Below the pieces are notes generated by a model, which was not told the origin of the DNA, did not search any database, and worked only from the letters and a program-made list of their open reading frames with translations. A stretch of 54,068 nucleotides of DNA from Paenibacillus jilunlii (GTDB taxonomy: Bacteria; Bacillota; Bacilli; Paenibacillales; Paenibacillaceae). Positions 1 through 8,667 of this stretch are shown one piece after another (positions within the stretch are counted from its first letter, which is position 1; each line of letters opens with the position of its first letter). Both the position numbers and the translations under genes were made by a program. The DNA lies in the NCBI RefSeq assembly GCF_900102965.1, contig NZ_FNGM01000012.1, forward strand, positions 159,473-213,540, given 5' to 3'.

Positions 1-150
1 TGTGAGGTATAAGTACCTCTCATTTCTCCCCAAACTGACCAATCGGGCAATTGTGAGGTATAAGTACCTCTCATTTCTCTCCAAACTGGCCAATCGGACA
101 AATCTGAGGTATAAGTACCTCTCATTTCGCCGCAAGTAGATTTCCGGCTG
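1..150. repeat. Tandem hairpin array 1 (51-bp period, three units)
   Basis: Three copies of a unit beginning TGAGGTATAAGTACCTC start at about 3, 54 and 105, exactly 51 bp apart. Each copy contains a perfect inverted repeat, GAGGTA and TACCTC around TAAG. The first two units also share their spacer (CAAACTG.CCAATCGG). The array begins at or before the window edge, so its true copy number is unknown. No coding frame is supported. Confidence 0.9.
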
Positions 151-180
151 AAATGAAAGGAAATATTGTTAGGTCACCGA

Positions 181-766
181 AACCCCATTCTCTCTACCGT
201 AGTTTCTCCCCGCTGCCTTCGCCGACGCTCCAACAACGGCGTTTCTGCCGTTGTTTCATCCCGTTGCCTCCGCCGGCGCTCCAACAACGGCGTTTTTGCC
301 GTTGTTTCTCCCCGCTGCCTCCGCCGGCGCTCCAACAACGGCGTTTCTGCCGTAGTTTCTCACTTCTGCCTTCGCCGGCGCTCCAACAACGGCATTTCTG
401 CCGTTGTTTCTCCCCGCTGCCTTCGCCGACGCTCCAACAACGGCGTTTCTGCCGTTGTTTCATCCCGTTGCCTTCGCCGGCGCTCCAACAACGGCATTTC
501 TGCCGTTGTTTCTCCCCACTACCTTCGCCGACGCTCTAACAACGGCGTTTCTGCCGTAGTTTCTACCGCTGCCTCCGCCGGCGCTCCAACAACGGCATTT
601 CTGCCGTAGTTTCTACCGCTGCCTCCGCCGGCGCTCCAACAACGGCATTTCTGCCGTTGTTTCTCCCCGCTGCCTCCGCCGGCGCTCCAACAACGGCATT
701 TCTGCCGTTGTTTCATCCCGCTGCCTCCAGCGGCACTCTAACAACGGTATTTCTACCGTTGTTTAC
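181..766. repeat. Tandem hairpin array 2 (51-bp period, eleven units)
   Basis: Eleven units carry the motif AACAACGGC-N6-GCCGTTGTT, a 9-bp inverted repeat that is perfect in several copies. The CAACAACGGC block starts at 231, 282, 333, 384, 435, 486, 537, 587, 637, 688 and 739, so the period is 51 bp with two 50-bp steps. Units are about 90 percent alike and alternate between a few variants (CCTCCGCCGG or CCTTCGCCGA). The array ends about 20 bp after the stop of the minus-strand oxidoreductase gene. Because 51 is a multiple of three, several frames stay open through it, but none has a credible ribosome binding site. Confidence 0.95.
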
Positions 767-786
767 CCCGCACGGCGCACGCAGGC

Positions 787-1863
787 TTACTCCGCCGCCC
801 AGGGCTGGCGCTGCGAAACTACGGTTTCGCCGCTCTCGGCAGCCTGCTCCAGCAGCAGCGCCAAATACTGGTCCTGGCTGCCTTCGGCCAGGCTGTAGAA
901 GGATGGCCCGCCCTCAATATGCCGCTGCATCCGGACCAGGCTCTCCGCGACCGCGATTTCATCCTCCGAGAGCCGGGCTGGTGCGAAGGGATTTCTGTAC
1001 AACCATTCTCCGTCCATCATGATCCCCTTGAGGTAAAAACCCTCCAGATTTCCTCCATGGCCGGCGTCGATCCGCCGCAGTTGGCCATATAGCGGTGTAT
1101 CATAGGCCTGCAGCCAGGAGACATCATTGTTCATTAGTTCTCCCCGGTCCCCGCGCACGAGCACCCGGCTGCCGCGAATCCAGGAAAAATACTGGTCGCC
1201 GGTGAAATCGAACACACCCAGCCTGTCTCCAAAGTCCAGCGCAGCCAGTGTCTGGACACTCTGCACTCTCGCTTCAGCGGAAGGGAGGCCGCTGCGCTGC
1301 GGTCCTTCAATAATCGCTGAACGAAATTGCTGCGCACGGATGCTGACGTTCTCGAAGCGGATGCCGAGCAGCCGGCGGATCAGACTGATGCCGTGGTACC
1401 CGTGCGCAGCCGATACCTGCGCCTGGCTGACAGTTCCAAGCCTGCCCGAGGCAGCAAGCGCAATCCTTGCCGCATGCATCGGCTGCAACATATACTGCTC
1501 GGCAATCTGGATCGCCGCCGAATGGCCCACACGGTTCCACAGCTCCTTCAGCCGGACCAGATCCGGAGCGGGAGGTGTTTCGGCCAGCACCGGAATTCCG
1601 GCTTCCGCCAGTCTGATCACATACGCCGTGCTGATATCCTTTTTCAAGCTTACTACTGCAAAAGAATAGGAGGCTGCCGATATAAAATCCTCGATAGTGG
1701 TGTACACCCGCACCCCCCAGGTTCTGCTCAACGCTTCCGCCTTTTCCTTATTGCGGACGAACATAGCGCCAACGGCAAATTGCTCCGGCAGCTCTCTCGC
1801 AATCCGCAGATAAAACTCTGCCCGCCAGCCTCCGCCCACCAGTCCAAATACAACCTTCTCCAT
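787..1863 (-). CDS. Gfo/Idh/MocA family oxidoreductase
   Basis: Predicted NAD(P)-dependent oxidoreductase of 358 residues. The N terminus MEKVVFGLVGGGWRAEFYL gives the beta strand and glycine-rich turn of a Rossmann fold; EIAxxA-like segments and the EQYMLQPMHAARIAL region fit the start of the Gfo/Idh/MocA C-terminal domain. The open frame extends further upstream, but the ATG at 1863 has GAGGAGGGG eight to ten bases ahead and matches the family's usual start, so I use it. Substrate cannot be read from the sequence; relatives act on sugars, inositols or bile pigments. The small gene at 1964-2278 lies about 100 bp upstream on the same strand and may be cotranscribed. The stop codon abuts hairpin array 2. 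Confidence 0.85.
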   Translation of the reverse strand: MEKVVFGLVGGGWRAEFYLRIARELPEQFAVGAMFVRNKEKAEALSRTWGVRVYTTIEDFISAASYSFAVVSLKKDISTAYVIRLAEAGIPVLAETPPAPDLVRLKELWNRVGHSAAIQIAEQYMLQPMHAARIALAASGRLGTVSQAQVSAAHGYHGISLIRRLLGIRFENVSIRAQQFRSAIIEGPQRSGLPSAEARVQSVQTLAALDFGDRLGVFDFTGDQYFSWIRGSRVLVRGDRGELMNNDVSWLQAYDTPLYGQLRRIDAGHGGNLEGFYLKGIMMDGEWLYRNPFAPARLSEDEIAVAESLVRMQRHIEGGPSFYSLAEGSQDQYLALLLEQAAESGETVVSQRQPWAAE

Positions 1864-1963
1864 ACCGATAACCCCTCCTCTATAAGACTTGCTCTTCCGG
1901 CACCCCTTTTTCCTGACTCTTGGCCTTCCGGCCCCCTCTCCCAAGCTCGTGCCTGGAGCTGAA

Positions 1964-2278
1964 TCAGTCTTCCCTCCTGGCTCTCCGAATCTCGAGCTCA
2001 TTCCAGCGCTGCTCTTCATATTGATTCATCAGCATTTCACGTTCCTTCTGCTCATGAATACCCCGGCCACGGCTTTCTTTCAGGCTCGCTTCATCCTCGT
2101 AGATCCGCCAAATATCGGAGAAGAGATAATCTTTAATTTGCACATAGTCACCGTCCTGCCTGCCCCCTTGCCAGAGTAATCCGGCAGAGGTGCGCAGCAC
2201 TGTGCGCCCGTCAGGTGTGGCAGCTTTTTGGCCTAGACGGATATGTATCAGCATTTGCCCGAATGTATACCACTCCAT
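1964..2278 (-). CDS. Hypothetical protein, 104 residues
   Basis: I do not recognise this protein. It starts MEWYTFGQMLIHIRLGQKA and has a charged C-terminal half rich in Glu and Arg (EQKEREMLMNQYEEQRW), probably helical. There is no signal peptide or membrane segment. The ATG at 2278 has GAGGGGG about six bases upstream, which favours it over the longer open frame from 2311. It is divergent from the isoprenyl-synthase-like gene across 131 bp and lies upstream of the oxidoreductase on the same strand. Codon use and context suggest a real Paenibacillus-type gene. Confidence 0.65.
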   Translation of the reverse strand: MEWYTFGQMLIHIRLGQKAATPDGRTVLRTSAGLLWQGGRQDGDYVQIKDYLFSDIWRIYEDEASLKESRGRGIHEQKEREMLMNQYEEQRWNELEIRRARRED

Positions 2279-2409
2279 ACCGAATCCCCCTCGAATTAAG
2301 ATTGAAATCAACGGCCAGGAAGATTATAATCATCACAAATAACCATTTTTTACCTAATACATATACATAACTCTTTGCATCAAAAAAATTGAAGACAGGA
2401 GGCAAAACG

Positions 2410-3342
2410 ATGGATTGGCTGCACGATTACGACAAGGAGCTCCGTTTGGTATTTCAGGATTGCAGCAGTGTGATTTCCGGATTCCCTGATTCGCTTCGCA
2501 TTCAAGGATTGTCCTATCTCGAACAGTTTAACGTTTTTAGCACAGGCAGCCACAAAAATTATATCAGTTATCTGCTTCCCTTCTGGCTCAGGGACGGTTA
2601 CGGCCTTACAGAAGCCGAAGCCCGCGGGCTGTCGGCCGGCAATATTTTTTGCATGCTGTATTTCTTCATTCAGGATGATCTGATGGACAGTGATAGCAGC
2701 GCATCCCGGATGCTGCCGCTGGCCAATCTGCTGTATGTTGAGTTCCTGAACAGATACAGGCCGCTGTTTCCGCCGGAATCTCTTTTCTGGCTCTGCTTCA
2801 ACCGCTATATTCTGGAATGGGCGGAGAGTGTGGCCGGTGAGGCGCATGGGGATTATTTTTGGAATGACCGGTTGAAAATATCCCATAAAGCCAGTCCGCT
2901 GAAACTTACCAGCACAGCTATTCTGCTGCACACCGGCAATGCTTCTCTGATTTCGGAAGCGGAAGATATTCTCCACACCGTACTGCTTACCCTGCAAATG
3001 CTGGACGACTACGAGGATTGGGAGCAGGATCTCGCTGAAGGAAGCTACAATTGCCTGCTGTCCCAGGCCGGACATTTAACGGGCATAGATCAGGCTGCGC
3101 TTACCAAGACACAGGTCAAGGATTATATCTTTACCAAAGGAGGGCTTGCTGCGTATGCCGGGGCGGCCTCTGATCATCACAGAAAGCTTGAAGACTGCCG
3201 TCTGGACGCTCCTCACCTTGTTGCTTTCCATCAGTTTATGGTCGAGAATCTGCAGCATATGGCAGCAGCGGTTGAAGCAGAAAAACAGCTTTTGCAAGGC
3301 GGGGGTCTGAGTTACTGGTTATCCAAACATATGAATCTGTAA
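2410..3342 (+). CDS. Isoprenyl diphosphate synthase-fold protein next to an NHLP peptide
   Basis: A 310-residue all-helical protein with two aspartate-rich motifs in the order expected of a class I isoprenyl diphosphate synthase: FIQDDLMD at residues 86-93 and MLDDYEDW at 197-204. These resemble the FARM (IHDDIMD-type) and SARM motifs that bind magnesium and diphosphate. The upstream region that normally reads GGKRLRP and binds isopentenyl diphosphate is replaced by GSHKNYI at residues 46-52, so the enzyme is probably not a standard chain elongase. The start is the ATG at 2410 with GGAGG eight bases upstream; an in-frame TTG at 2389 is less likely. The next gene, 83 bp downstream, encodes an NHLP-type precursor peptide. 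Role is inferred: modification enzyme or terpenoid synthase partner. Confidence 0.75.
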   Translation: MDWLHDYDKELRLVFQDCSSVISGFPDSLRIQGLSYLEQFNVFSTGSHKNYISYLLPFWLRDGYGLTEAEARGLSAGNIFCMLYFFIQDDLMDSDSSASRMLPLANLLYVEFLNRYRPLFPPESLFWLCFNRYILEWAESVAGEAHGDYFWNDRLKISHKASPLKLTSTAILLHTGNASLISEAEDILHTVLLTLQMLDDYEDWEQDLAEGSYNCLLSQAGHLTGIDQAALTKTQVKDYIFTKGGLAAYAGAASDHHRKLEDCRLDAPHLVAFHQFMVENLQHMAAAVEAEKQLLQGGGLSYWLSKHMNL

Positions 3343-3377
3343 ATAGGAAAGAGGATGTGGATTAATAGAGTGGGTTA

Positions 3378-3386
3378 TGCTATACT
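3378..3386 (+). promoter_or_regulatory. Extended -10 promoter element before the NHLP peptide gene
   Basis: TGCTATACT is an extended -10 (TGnTATAAT type), 40 bp before the ATG at 3426. The -35 region is weak (TGGATT near 3358). It would allow the precursor gene to be transcribed apart from the enzyme gene upstream. Confidence 0.5.
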
Positions 3387-3425
3387 AATCAGGAAAATAT
3401 AACCATTTTGGGAAGGGTGATTATT

Positions 3426-3665
3426 ATGTCAGAAGCAATTCTCCGAAATCAGGTCATTCAAAAGGCATGGGAAGATCCGGGATTCAAGCAAAGATTACTC
3501 ACAGATCCGAAGGCAGCCCTCCAAGAAGCACTAGGCATTGAACTTCCCGACAATATTACCCTCAAAACCGTTGAAGAAGCGTCCAACGAGTTCTACCTGG
3601 TTATCCCGCCCAGTCCGGCATCAGGCGTAATGAAAACAGACTTAACCACACTTAGTACCTGGTAA
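3426..3665 (+). CDS. NHLP-leader RiPP precursor peptide
   Basis: A 79-residue protein with the features of the nitrile-hydratase-like leader family of ribosomal peptide precursors: KAWEDPGFKQRLLTDPKAAL at residues 13-32, LGIELPDNI at 36-44, and FYLVIPP at 56-62. This is the leader; the remaining 17 residues (63-79) are a short Ser/Thr-rich tail ending in Trp with no Cys, the likely core. The start is the ATG at 3426 with AAGGGTGA seven bases upstream; a TTG at 3408 is less likely. Known NHLP clusters carry a YcaO, LanM or radical-SAM enzyme and a peptidase-ABC exporter, none of which is near. The only adjacent enzyme is the isoprenyl-synthase-fold protein. Confidence 0.85.
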   Translation: MSEAILRNQVIQKAWEDPGFKQRLLTDPKAALQEALGIELPDNITLKTVEEASNEFYLVIPPSPASGVMKTDLTTLSTW

Positions 3666-3686
3666 GATCAATAAGACTTTGTCCCG

Positions 3687-5603
3687 TTAGGAGCCAGAAC
3701 CCTCCGGAGCTTCTGCCAAAGGCAGAATGGTAATGGACTCGGTTCCGGCTCCTTTGCTGCTCATGAAGCGGACCTCTCCCCCCATCGCCTCTATGATCCT
3801 GAACGTTACCATCAGCCCAAGGCCTGTCCCTTTTGTTTTGTTGGAAGAGAAATAAGGCTCACCCAGCCTGCTCAGAACTCCCGGGTCCATGCCCGCCCCG
3901 TTATCCTTGATACGAATGAACACTTTATCCCCTTTGGCATAGGCCTTAATATGAATGCTGCCATCCTCCCCGAGCGACTCAATGCTGTTCTTGATCATAT
4001 TGATAAAAGCCTGCTTGAATTTGGAGGAATTGCCCTTTACCCATAAATCCCCGGTGACCTCAAGCACCATTTTGCCTCCGTTCAAGTGGCACAACGGCAG
4101 CATGATGCTCTCGATATGCTTGCATTCTTCCAGGACGCTCAGCAGGGAAATCTTCTCGAATTCAGGTTTGGCGAACGTAAGAAAATCCGTAATGATATTG
4201 GATGCGCGGTCCAGCTCGCTTAAGGCCATGGACAAATATTTTCGCTCATCGCCGCCCGACTTCTCGCTTAACAGCTGCAGAAACCCTCTTGTCACCTGAA
4301 GCGGATTGCGCACCTCATGCGCAACAGATGCAGCCAGCTCGCTGATAATCTCCATTTTTTCGGAACGCTGCAGTTCATTATTGAAGAGTTCCAGTTCCCG
4401 TGAATACTTGACAACCTGCTGATGATTCAGGGCAAGACGGCGTCCCAGAATGATGATCAAGGATAGAATGAACACCACCAGCGCCCACTTCCAGTAGATG
4501 AGATCATAATTGCCCTTACGGTAATAGTACCAGGCCAGTTCAGCCGCTCCGGTCAAAGCTGCCGTTCCGAAACCGATGGCAAAGGTGATTGCATCCTTGT
4601 TCCCCCGCAGCGAGAACAGGACCACACAGGCAATCAGCAGGATGAATTGCAGAATCATAATGACTCCGACAATGGTGGCGGACACGAAATAATAAAATTC
4701 CACCAGCCGGTTGCCCGAGAGGATGTTCACAACAAGACAGGCTATGCAGAACAGTGAATAGGCTACCTGGAATTTACGGAAACGCCGGATGATGGCGAAC
4801 TTGCCGCTGCCGAATATTTTCTCAAACAAAAAGGTTAATGCAGGGAGCAGCGACAGCAGCGACAGATCGAAAAAAACGACGCTAAGCGGACCCCAAGAAC
4901 TGAAGAAGGTGTACGTAAAAGGAGAATAGGTAATGGACAAAACTCCCGTGGAGGCAATCACCAGGGACAGTGCAGCCGCAATGGAAAAATACTCCTTGCT
5001 CAGGTAAAAGGCGCATACGAACAAAACGAGAGCCACGAACAGAAAAGCTCCGCCCAAAACGATATCGGCAAGCCCATTTTTAGAATAATCCTTAAGCAGA
5101 TTACTGTGCTCGCCCACTACTACTCTGTCTTTAATTCCGATCCGGTCCTGCAGGGTTGCCGTCCATATATATAGGGTCTTCCCATGACTTTCTGCACTAA
5201 GCGGAATGAGCATTGAATAATTGTCATGGATATAGCTGCGGCTGTCTTCAAAGATGATACGTTTGCCCTCGTATACTTTAACATGCAGGGCATATAACGT
5301 CTTAATATAAACCGCGGGCGAAGTGTATTGACTATCCGGCAGCGTTATCCGAGTCCACGCAGAGGATATCCCCGTGGGAAGCTCAGGTGTCCCCTGGCGG
5401 GCATTAACCTCTATCCAGCCCTGAGTCACTCCAAGCGGTACCTCTTGACCCGTATCTCCATCCGGACTTCCCCATTTCATCTGCCAGCTTGTTAATTCCT
5501 GCGGGGCGTGCTGCCCTGCTGCCGAAGCCTCGAACGTGCCACAGGCTGTATAAAGTACGAATAGAACTATGGTTAGATGTAGAATTTTAGCGAACAAGCG
5601 CAT
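3687..5603 (-). CDS. Membrane sensor histidine kinase, 7TM-DISM type (copy 1)
   Basis: A 638-residue kinase: signal peptide (1-29), an extracellular beta-rich domain (about 35-175), seven predicted membrane helices (about 180-388), then a cytoplasmic HisKA domain with phospho-acceptor His429 in AHEVRNPLQ and an HATPase domain with N box around Asn539, DNGAG at 567-571 and GTGLGL at 592-597. The layout matches 7TMR-DISM receptors joined to a kinase. The kinase core resembles sporulation-type kinases (KinB, KinD). No response regulator is adjacent, so it may feed a shared phosphorelay such as Spo0F (inference). The ATG at 5603 has GAGGTG upstream. It is convergent with the NHLP peptide gene, 21 bp from its stop, and follows its paralog by 107 bp. 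Confidence 0.9.
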   Translation of the reverse strand: MRLFAKILHLTIVLFVLYTACGTFEASAAGQHAPQELTSWQMKWGSPDGDTGQEVPLGVTQGWIEVNARQGTPELPTGISSAWTRITLPDSQYTSPAVYIKTLYALHVKVYEGKRIIFEDSRSYIHDNYSMLIPLSAESHGKTLYIWTATLQDRIGIKDRVVVGEHSNLLKDYSKNGLADIVLGGAFLFVALVLFVCAFYLSKEYFSIAAALSLVIASTGVLSITYSPFTYTFFSSWGPLSVVFFDLSLLSLLPALTFLFEKIFGSGKFAIIRRFRKFQVAYSLFCIACLVVNILSGNRLVEFYYFVSATIVGVIMILQFILLIACVVLFSLRGNKDAITFAIGFGTAALTGAAELAWYYYRKGNYDLIYWKWALVVFILSLIIILGRRLALNHQQVVKYSRELELFNNELQRSEKMEIISELAASVAHEVRNPLQVTRGFLQLLSEKSGGDERKYLSMALSELDRASNIITDFLTFAKPEFEKISLLSVLEECKHIESIMLPLCHLNGGKMVLEVTGDLWVKGNSSKFKQAFINMIKNSIESLGEDGSIHIKAYAKGDKVFIRIKDNGAGMDPGVLSRLGEPYFSSNKTKGTGLGLMVTFRIIEAMGGEVRFMSSKGAGTESITILPLAEAPEGSGS

Positions 5604-5710
5604 GCAAGCACCTCAGCAGAAAATTTCAGAAGCTTAGTTCTGTTGTTAGTAGTACTTCGCTCCATTCACAGTGCATCCCTTCAAAAAAACGGTATTTAAC
5701 AAAATAATTC

Positions 5711-7609
5711 CTATTTATTTGCGGCTGATGGCAATTTCACAATAACCTCGGTGCCTTCCCCCTTCTTGCTCTGAAACTGAATGGAGCCGTTCATTGCTTC
5801 AATAATCCGGAAGGTGACCATCAGTCCAAGGCCTGTTCCCTTCTTTTTATTCGAATAGTATGGTTCGCCCAGATGCGCCAGCTCGCTCATCTTCATACCT
5901 TCCCCGTTATCCCGGACACTGATGATAATGTGTTCTCCCGATCTCCAGGCGGCAACCGTTATTCGTCCCTCTTCCTCCAGGGATTCAATAGCGTTCTTGA
6001 TCAGATTGATAAAAGCCTGTTTGAACTTGGAGGTGCTGCCGAGCACCTGAAGCCCGTTCTGCAGGTTAAGCTCAATGGTTCCCCCTTGCAGATGGGCCAG
6101 CGGCACCAGAACGCCGGAGACATGCCGAAGCTCCTCCGCCACCTCAAATCTGTCCAGCGTATCCATCCCCGGCTTGGCAAAGGTCAAAAAATCCGTGATG
6201 ATGAGCGACGCTCTGTCAAGCTCCTCCATAGCCATTTGCAGGTATTCCTTCTCCTTCTGGTCAGAGCGTTCCCCCAGTATCTGCAGGAATCCGCGGGTCA
6301 CCTGCAGGGGATTGCGAACCTCATGGGCCACCGAAGCAGCGAGCTCGCTGATGATCTCCATTTTCTCAGACCGCTGGAGATCGTCATTGAATTTCTCCAG
6401 ATCACGGGAATATTCGAGCACCTGCTCATGATTGCCCGCAAATCGCCTGCCCAAAATAAGAATAAGCGAGGCCACGAACACAATCACACCCCACTTCCAC
6501 CATTGCAAGTGGTAGCTGTTATTGGCGTAGTAGAGAATAAGCTCCGTTAATGATAATAAGGCAAAAATAGAGAAGCCGGTTGAAAAGATGACGGCATCCC
6601 GATTGCCTTTGAACGCAGCATAGAGAGTCACGTACAGTAAATAGATGAACTGCGCCATCATCATGAGGCCCAGAAAATCAACGGTAGCGATTCTATACAA
6701 CTCGTCCAGACGGTATGACAGCAGAGTGTTGACAATAAGAAATACCAGACAGAATAACGAATAGCCCAGTTGGAAATTACGCAGCTTCGTGATTAGTCTG
6801 TACTTGCCTGCGCCAAAAATCTGCTCAAAATAAATCGTAAACGAAGGCAGCAATGTAAATAAAGCCAGATCAAAGCAGGTCTGGGTCCAGTGGTCCGGGA
6901 TGCGCAGAATAACCGGCAGAAACGGTGAATAGCTGATGAACAGCACCCCGAAGGAAACGATGACCAGGACAAGAAAAAAACCGCCTTTGAAAAAGTCCAG
7001 CTTGAGAAACAGCAGGCAGCCCATAAGTGCCGCACCTACAAACAGAAATGCCGCACCAATCACCATATCCGGCAGATTCTGCTTCACATAGAATGCCAGC
7101 AGCTTCCCGTAGTTCCCTGCCGTGATTTCCCCGTCAATCCCAAAGCTCCGGCCGCCTCCACTGTTCCATAGATATAACCAGGAATGCCCCTCTGTGCCGG
7201 ACAAGGGGATCAGCACTTTTCTTTCATCATCATTCATCAAATTCTGCGACTCATAGATAAGCTTATGATCTACATAGGCCTTAAGGCTATGTCCGGTGAC
7301 TTTGTTAATCAATAGGGCCGGGTTGCGCTCTCCCGTTACCGGGAGGGGAAAACGGAGCCAGGCCGCCGAAGCCTCTGCCGGAGCCGCAGGCCTCCCGGAA
7401 TGCATGTCTACTTGTACCCATTCGCTGTCAGGGGCTTCGGCGGCTGCGGCAGGATCGCATATACCTGAAGTCTCCCATTTCAACTCCCAGTCCGGTATAG
7501 AAAATCCTGCCCCGCCGCCCCATTGCGCTGCGATACCGATAGGCACTATGGCAATCAGCAGAAGCAGCATGAGTATAGCTGCGGCTGCCTTCATTGATGG
7601 CAACTTCAT
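5711..7609 (-). CDS. Membrane sensor histidine kinase, 7TM-DISM type (copy 2)
   Basis: A 632-residue paralog of the following kinase, collinear throughout. It has a signal peptide (1-28), an extracellular domain (about 35-170), seven membrane helices (about 180-388), phospho-acceptor His429 at the same residue number as in copy 1, and a GTGLGL motif near the C terminus. The extracellular domains have diverged most, which suggests different ligands with the same output. The ATG at 7609 has GAGGTG seven bases upstream, matching the signal ahead of copy 1. It is the first gene of a two-gene unit, with no regulator in it. The two genes clearly come from a tandem duplication. Confidence 0.9.
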   Translation of the reverse strand: MKLPSMKAAAAILMLLLLIAIVPIGIAAQWGGGAGFSIPDWELKWETSGICDPAAAAEAPDSEWVQVDMHSGRPAAPAEASAAWLRFPLPVTGERNPALLINKVTGHSLKAYVDHKLIYESQNLMNDDERKVLIPLSGTEGHSWLYLWNSGGGRSFGIDGEITAGNYGKLLAFYVKQNLPDMVIGAAFLFVGAALMGCLLFLKLDFFKGGFFLVLVIVSFGVLFISYSPFLPVILRIPDHWTQTCFDLALFTLLPSFTIYFEQIFGAGKYRLITKLRNFQLGYSLFCLVFLIVNTLLSYRLDELYRIATVDFLGLMMMAQFIYLLYVTLYAAFKGNRDAVIFSTGFSIFALLSLTELILYYANNSYHLQWWKWGVIVFVASLILILGRRFAGNHEQVLEYSRDLEKFNDDLQRSEKMEIISELAASVAHEVRNPLQVTRGFLQILGERSDQKEKEYLQMAMEELDRASLIITDFLTFAKPGMDTLDRFEVAEELRHVSGVLVPLAHLQGGTIELNLQNGLQVLGSTSKFKQAFINLIKNAIESLEEEGRITVAAWRSGEHIIISVRDNGEGMKMSELAHLGEPYYSNKKKGTGLGLMVTFRIIEAMNGSIQFQSKKGEGTEVIVKLPSAANK

Positions 7610-7872
7610 TATGGCACCTCAGTAAGTCTATAGTTGGATTTATGTAGTACATCTAAACTCTTAATTTTCGACAACGTTCGCACTTTACCTGCCCATATTT
7701 TGCAAATTACCTCGAAAAAAGACGTTATACCGCAGATCTTGGTTAATCCTCCTGCAGAATGATTATATTAAGAATAAGCCTCCTAAAGGTTACAGATTCG
7801 CCATCTGGGATTAGGGTATAGAATTACTATAAGCAAACAAGAAGCAATCAAGCCAAAAGGAGTTGAACGGCT

Positions 7873-8475
7873 ATGGGTAATGAATTCAACAAAACTGAAG
7901 CCGATTTTGTATATGAGCGATACAACAAACTGGGAGATGTCTCCCCGGAGCAGGATATTCCGCTGGAGGAATTGCGGCCGCTGGGGACGATCACGCATCA
8001 AAGCCCCAGTGATGGAACTGCCGGAACGGACTTAAGGCCCATGGAATCCGCACTCGCCAGCCATGATCCGGCCCACGAAAAGCCTGTCGATTGGGATGGC
8101 GTTGTAGATGACGGCTCTGATCCGGCTTTGGTCGGCGATCCTATTCTCGCTGCCGATATTGACCTTAATGCTCCTGAACCGGCTCTTGGACGCCGGGCCG
8201 ACAGAGTGCGGAGCATGACATCCCCACCGCCACCGGAACGGGATGAAGTGGCCGAGTCCGATGCGATATTTGCTGCCGGTGCTGCCGGACTGACCGGCGG
8301 TGCCATTGATTATGCCGGAGATGAAGAGCTTGTGGATGAAGAAGAGCTTCCGCTGGAGGATATTCCCGATGCCGACGACCTCCAGCCCGGGACTGCCATC
8401 GATCCGGCCGCACCGCCCATTGATGCCATGCCGGGTACGGACGTGCTGAATGGCTCAACCGGTGAGGAAGAATAA
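7873..8475 (+). CDS. Acidic, proline-rich hypothetical protein
   Basis: A 200-residue protein of unknown function, very acidic (DEELVDEEELPLEDIPDADD near residues 155-174), rich in Pro, Ala and Gly and probably largely disordered. There is no signal peptide or membrane segment. The ATG at 7873 is preceded by AAGGAG at a normal distance. It stands alone between divergent kinase genes and the fluoride riboswitch. It could be a spore-associated or stress protein, but nothing in the sequence proves this. Confidence 0.7.
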   Translation: MGNEFNKTEADFVYERYNKLGDVSPEQDIPLEELRPLGTITHQSPSDGTAGTDLRPMESALASHDPAHEKPVDWDGVVDDGSDPALVGDPILAADIDLNAPEPALGRRADRVRSMTSPPPPERDEVAESDAIFAAGAAGLTGGAIDYAGDEELVDEEELPLEDIPDADDLQPGTAIDPAAPPIDAMPGTDVLNGSTGEEE

Positions 8476-8535
8476 CATTGTTAATTTCCGCATTGACTTT
8501 TTAGCACGATATCCTTAGTATTGGTTGTAATTCAA

Positions 8536-8612
8536 TACGGCGATGGAGTTCGCCATTAACCGTCCCTAGAGACTAATGACTCCTACCAGCGGTCACTTCG
8601 CTGGTAGGAGTC
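8536..8612 (+). promoter_or_regulatory. Fluoride riboswitch (crcB motif)
   Basis: The sequence TACGGCGATGGAGTTCGCC followed by ATTAAC and CTAATGACTCCTACCAG matches the conserved core of the fluoride riboswitch: the GGCGATGG...CGCCAT stem and the TAATGACTCC(T)AC pseudoknot strand. Its 3' half overlaps the terminator stem, the arrangement expected for transcriptional control in which fluoride binding blocks termination. The next gene is a CLC-F type fluoride exporter, the usual target. A possible promoter (TTGACT at 8493) lies upstream. Confidence 0.95.
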
Positions 8613-8623
8613 TGTTTGATTTT
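8578..8623 (+). terminator. Riboswitch-controlled intrinsic terminator
   Basis: GACTCCTACCAGCG (8578-8591) pairs perfectly with CGCTGGTAGGAGTC (8599-8612) across a seven-base loop, followed by TGTTTGATTTT. The 5' arm includes part of the fluoride aptamer, so the two structures exclude each other. Confidence 0.9.
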
Positions 8624-8667
8624 AGGGATCCAATATTTGCAGCATTAATCTAATGGGGGCTGGCAGG

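Noticed and set aside
153..716. Several overlapping open frames on both strands of array 2
   Set aside because: They exist because a 51-bp repeat keeps frames open; products are 17-residue repeats with no ribosome binding site.
1..766. Possible CRISPR array
   Set aside because: The whole 51-bp unit repeats, including the part that would be a spacer; there are no variable spacers and no cas genes.
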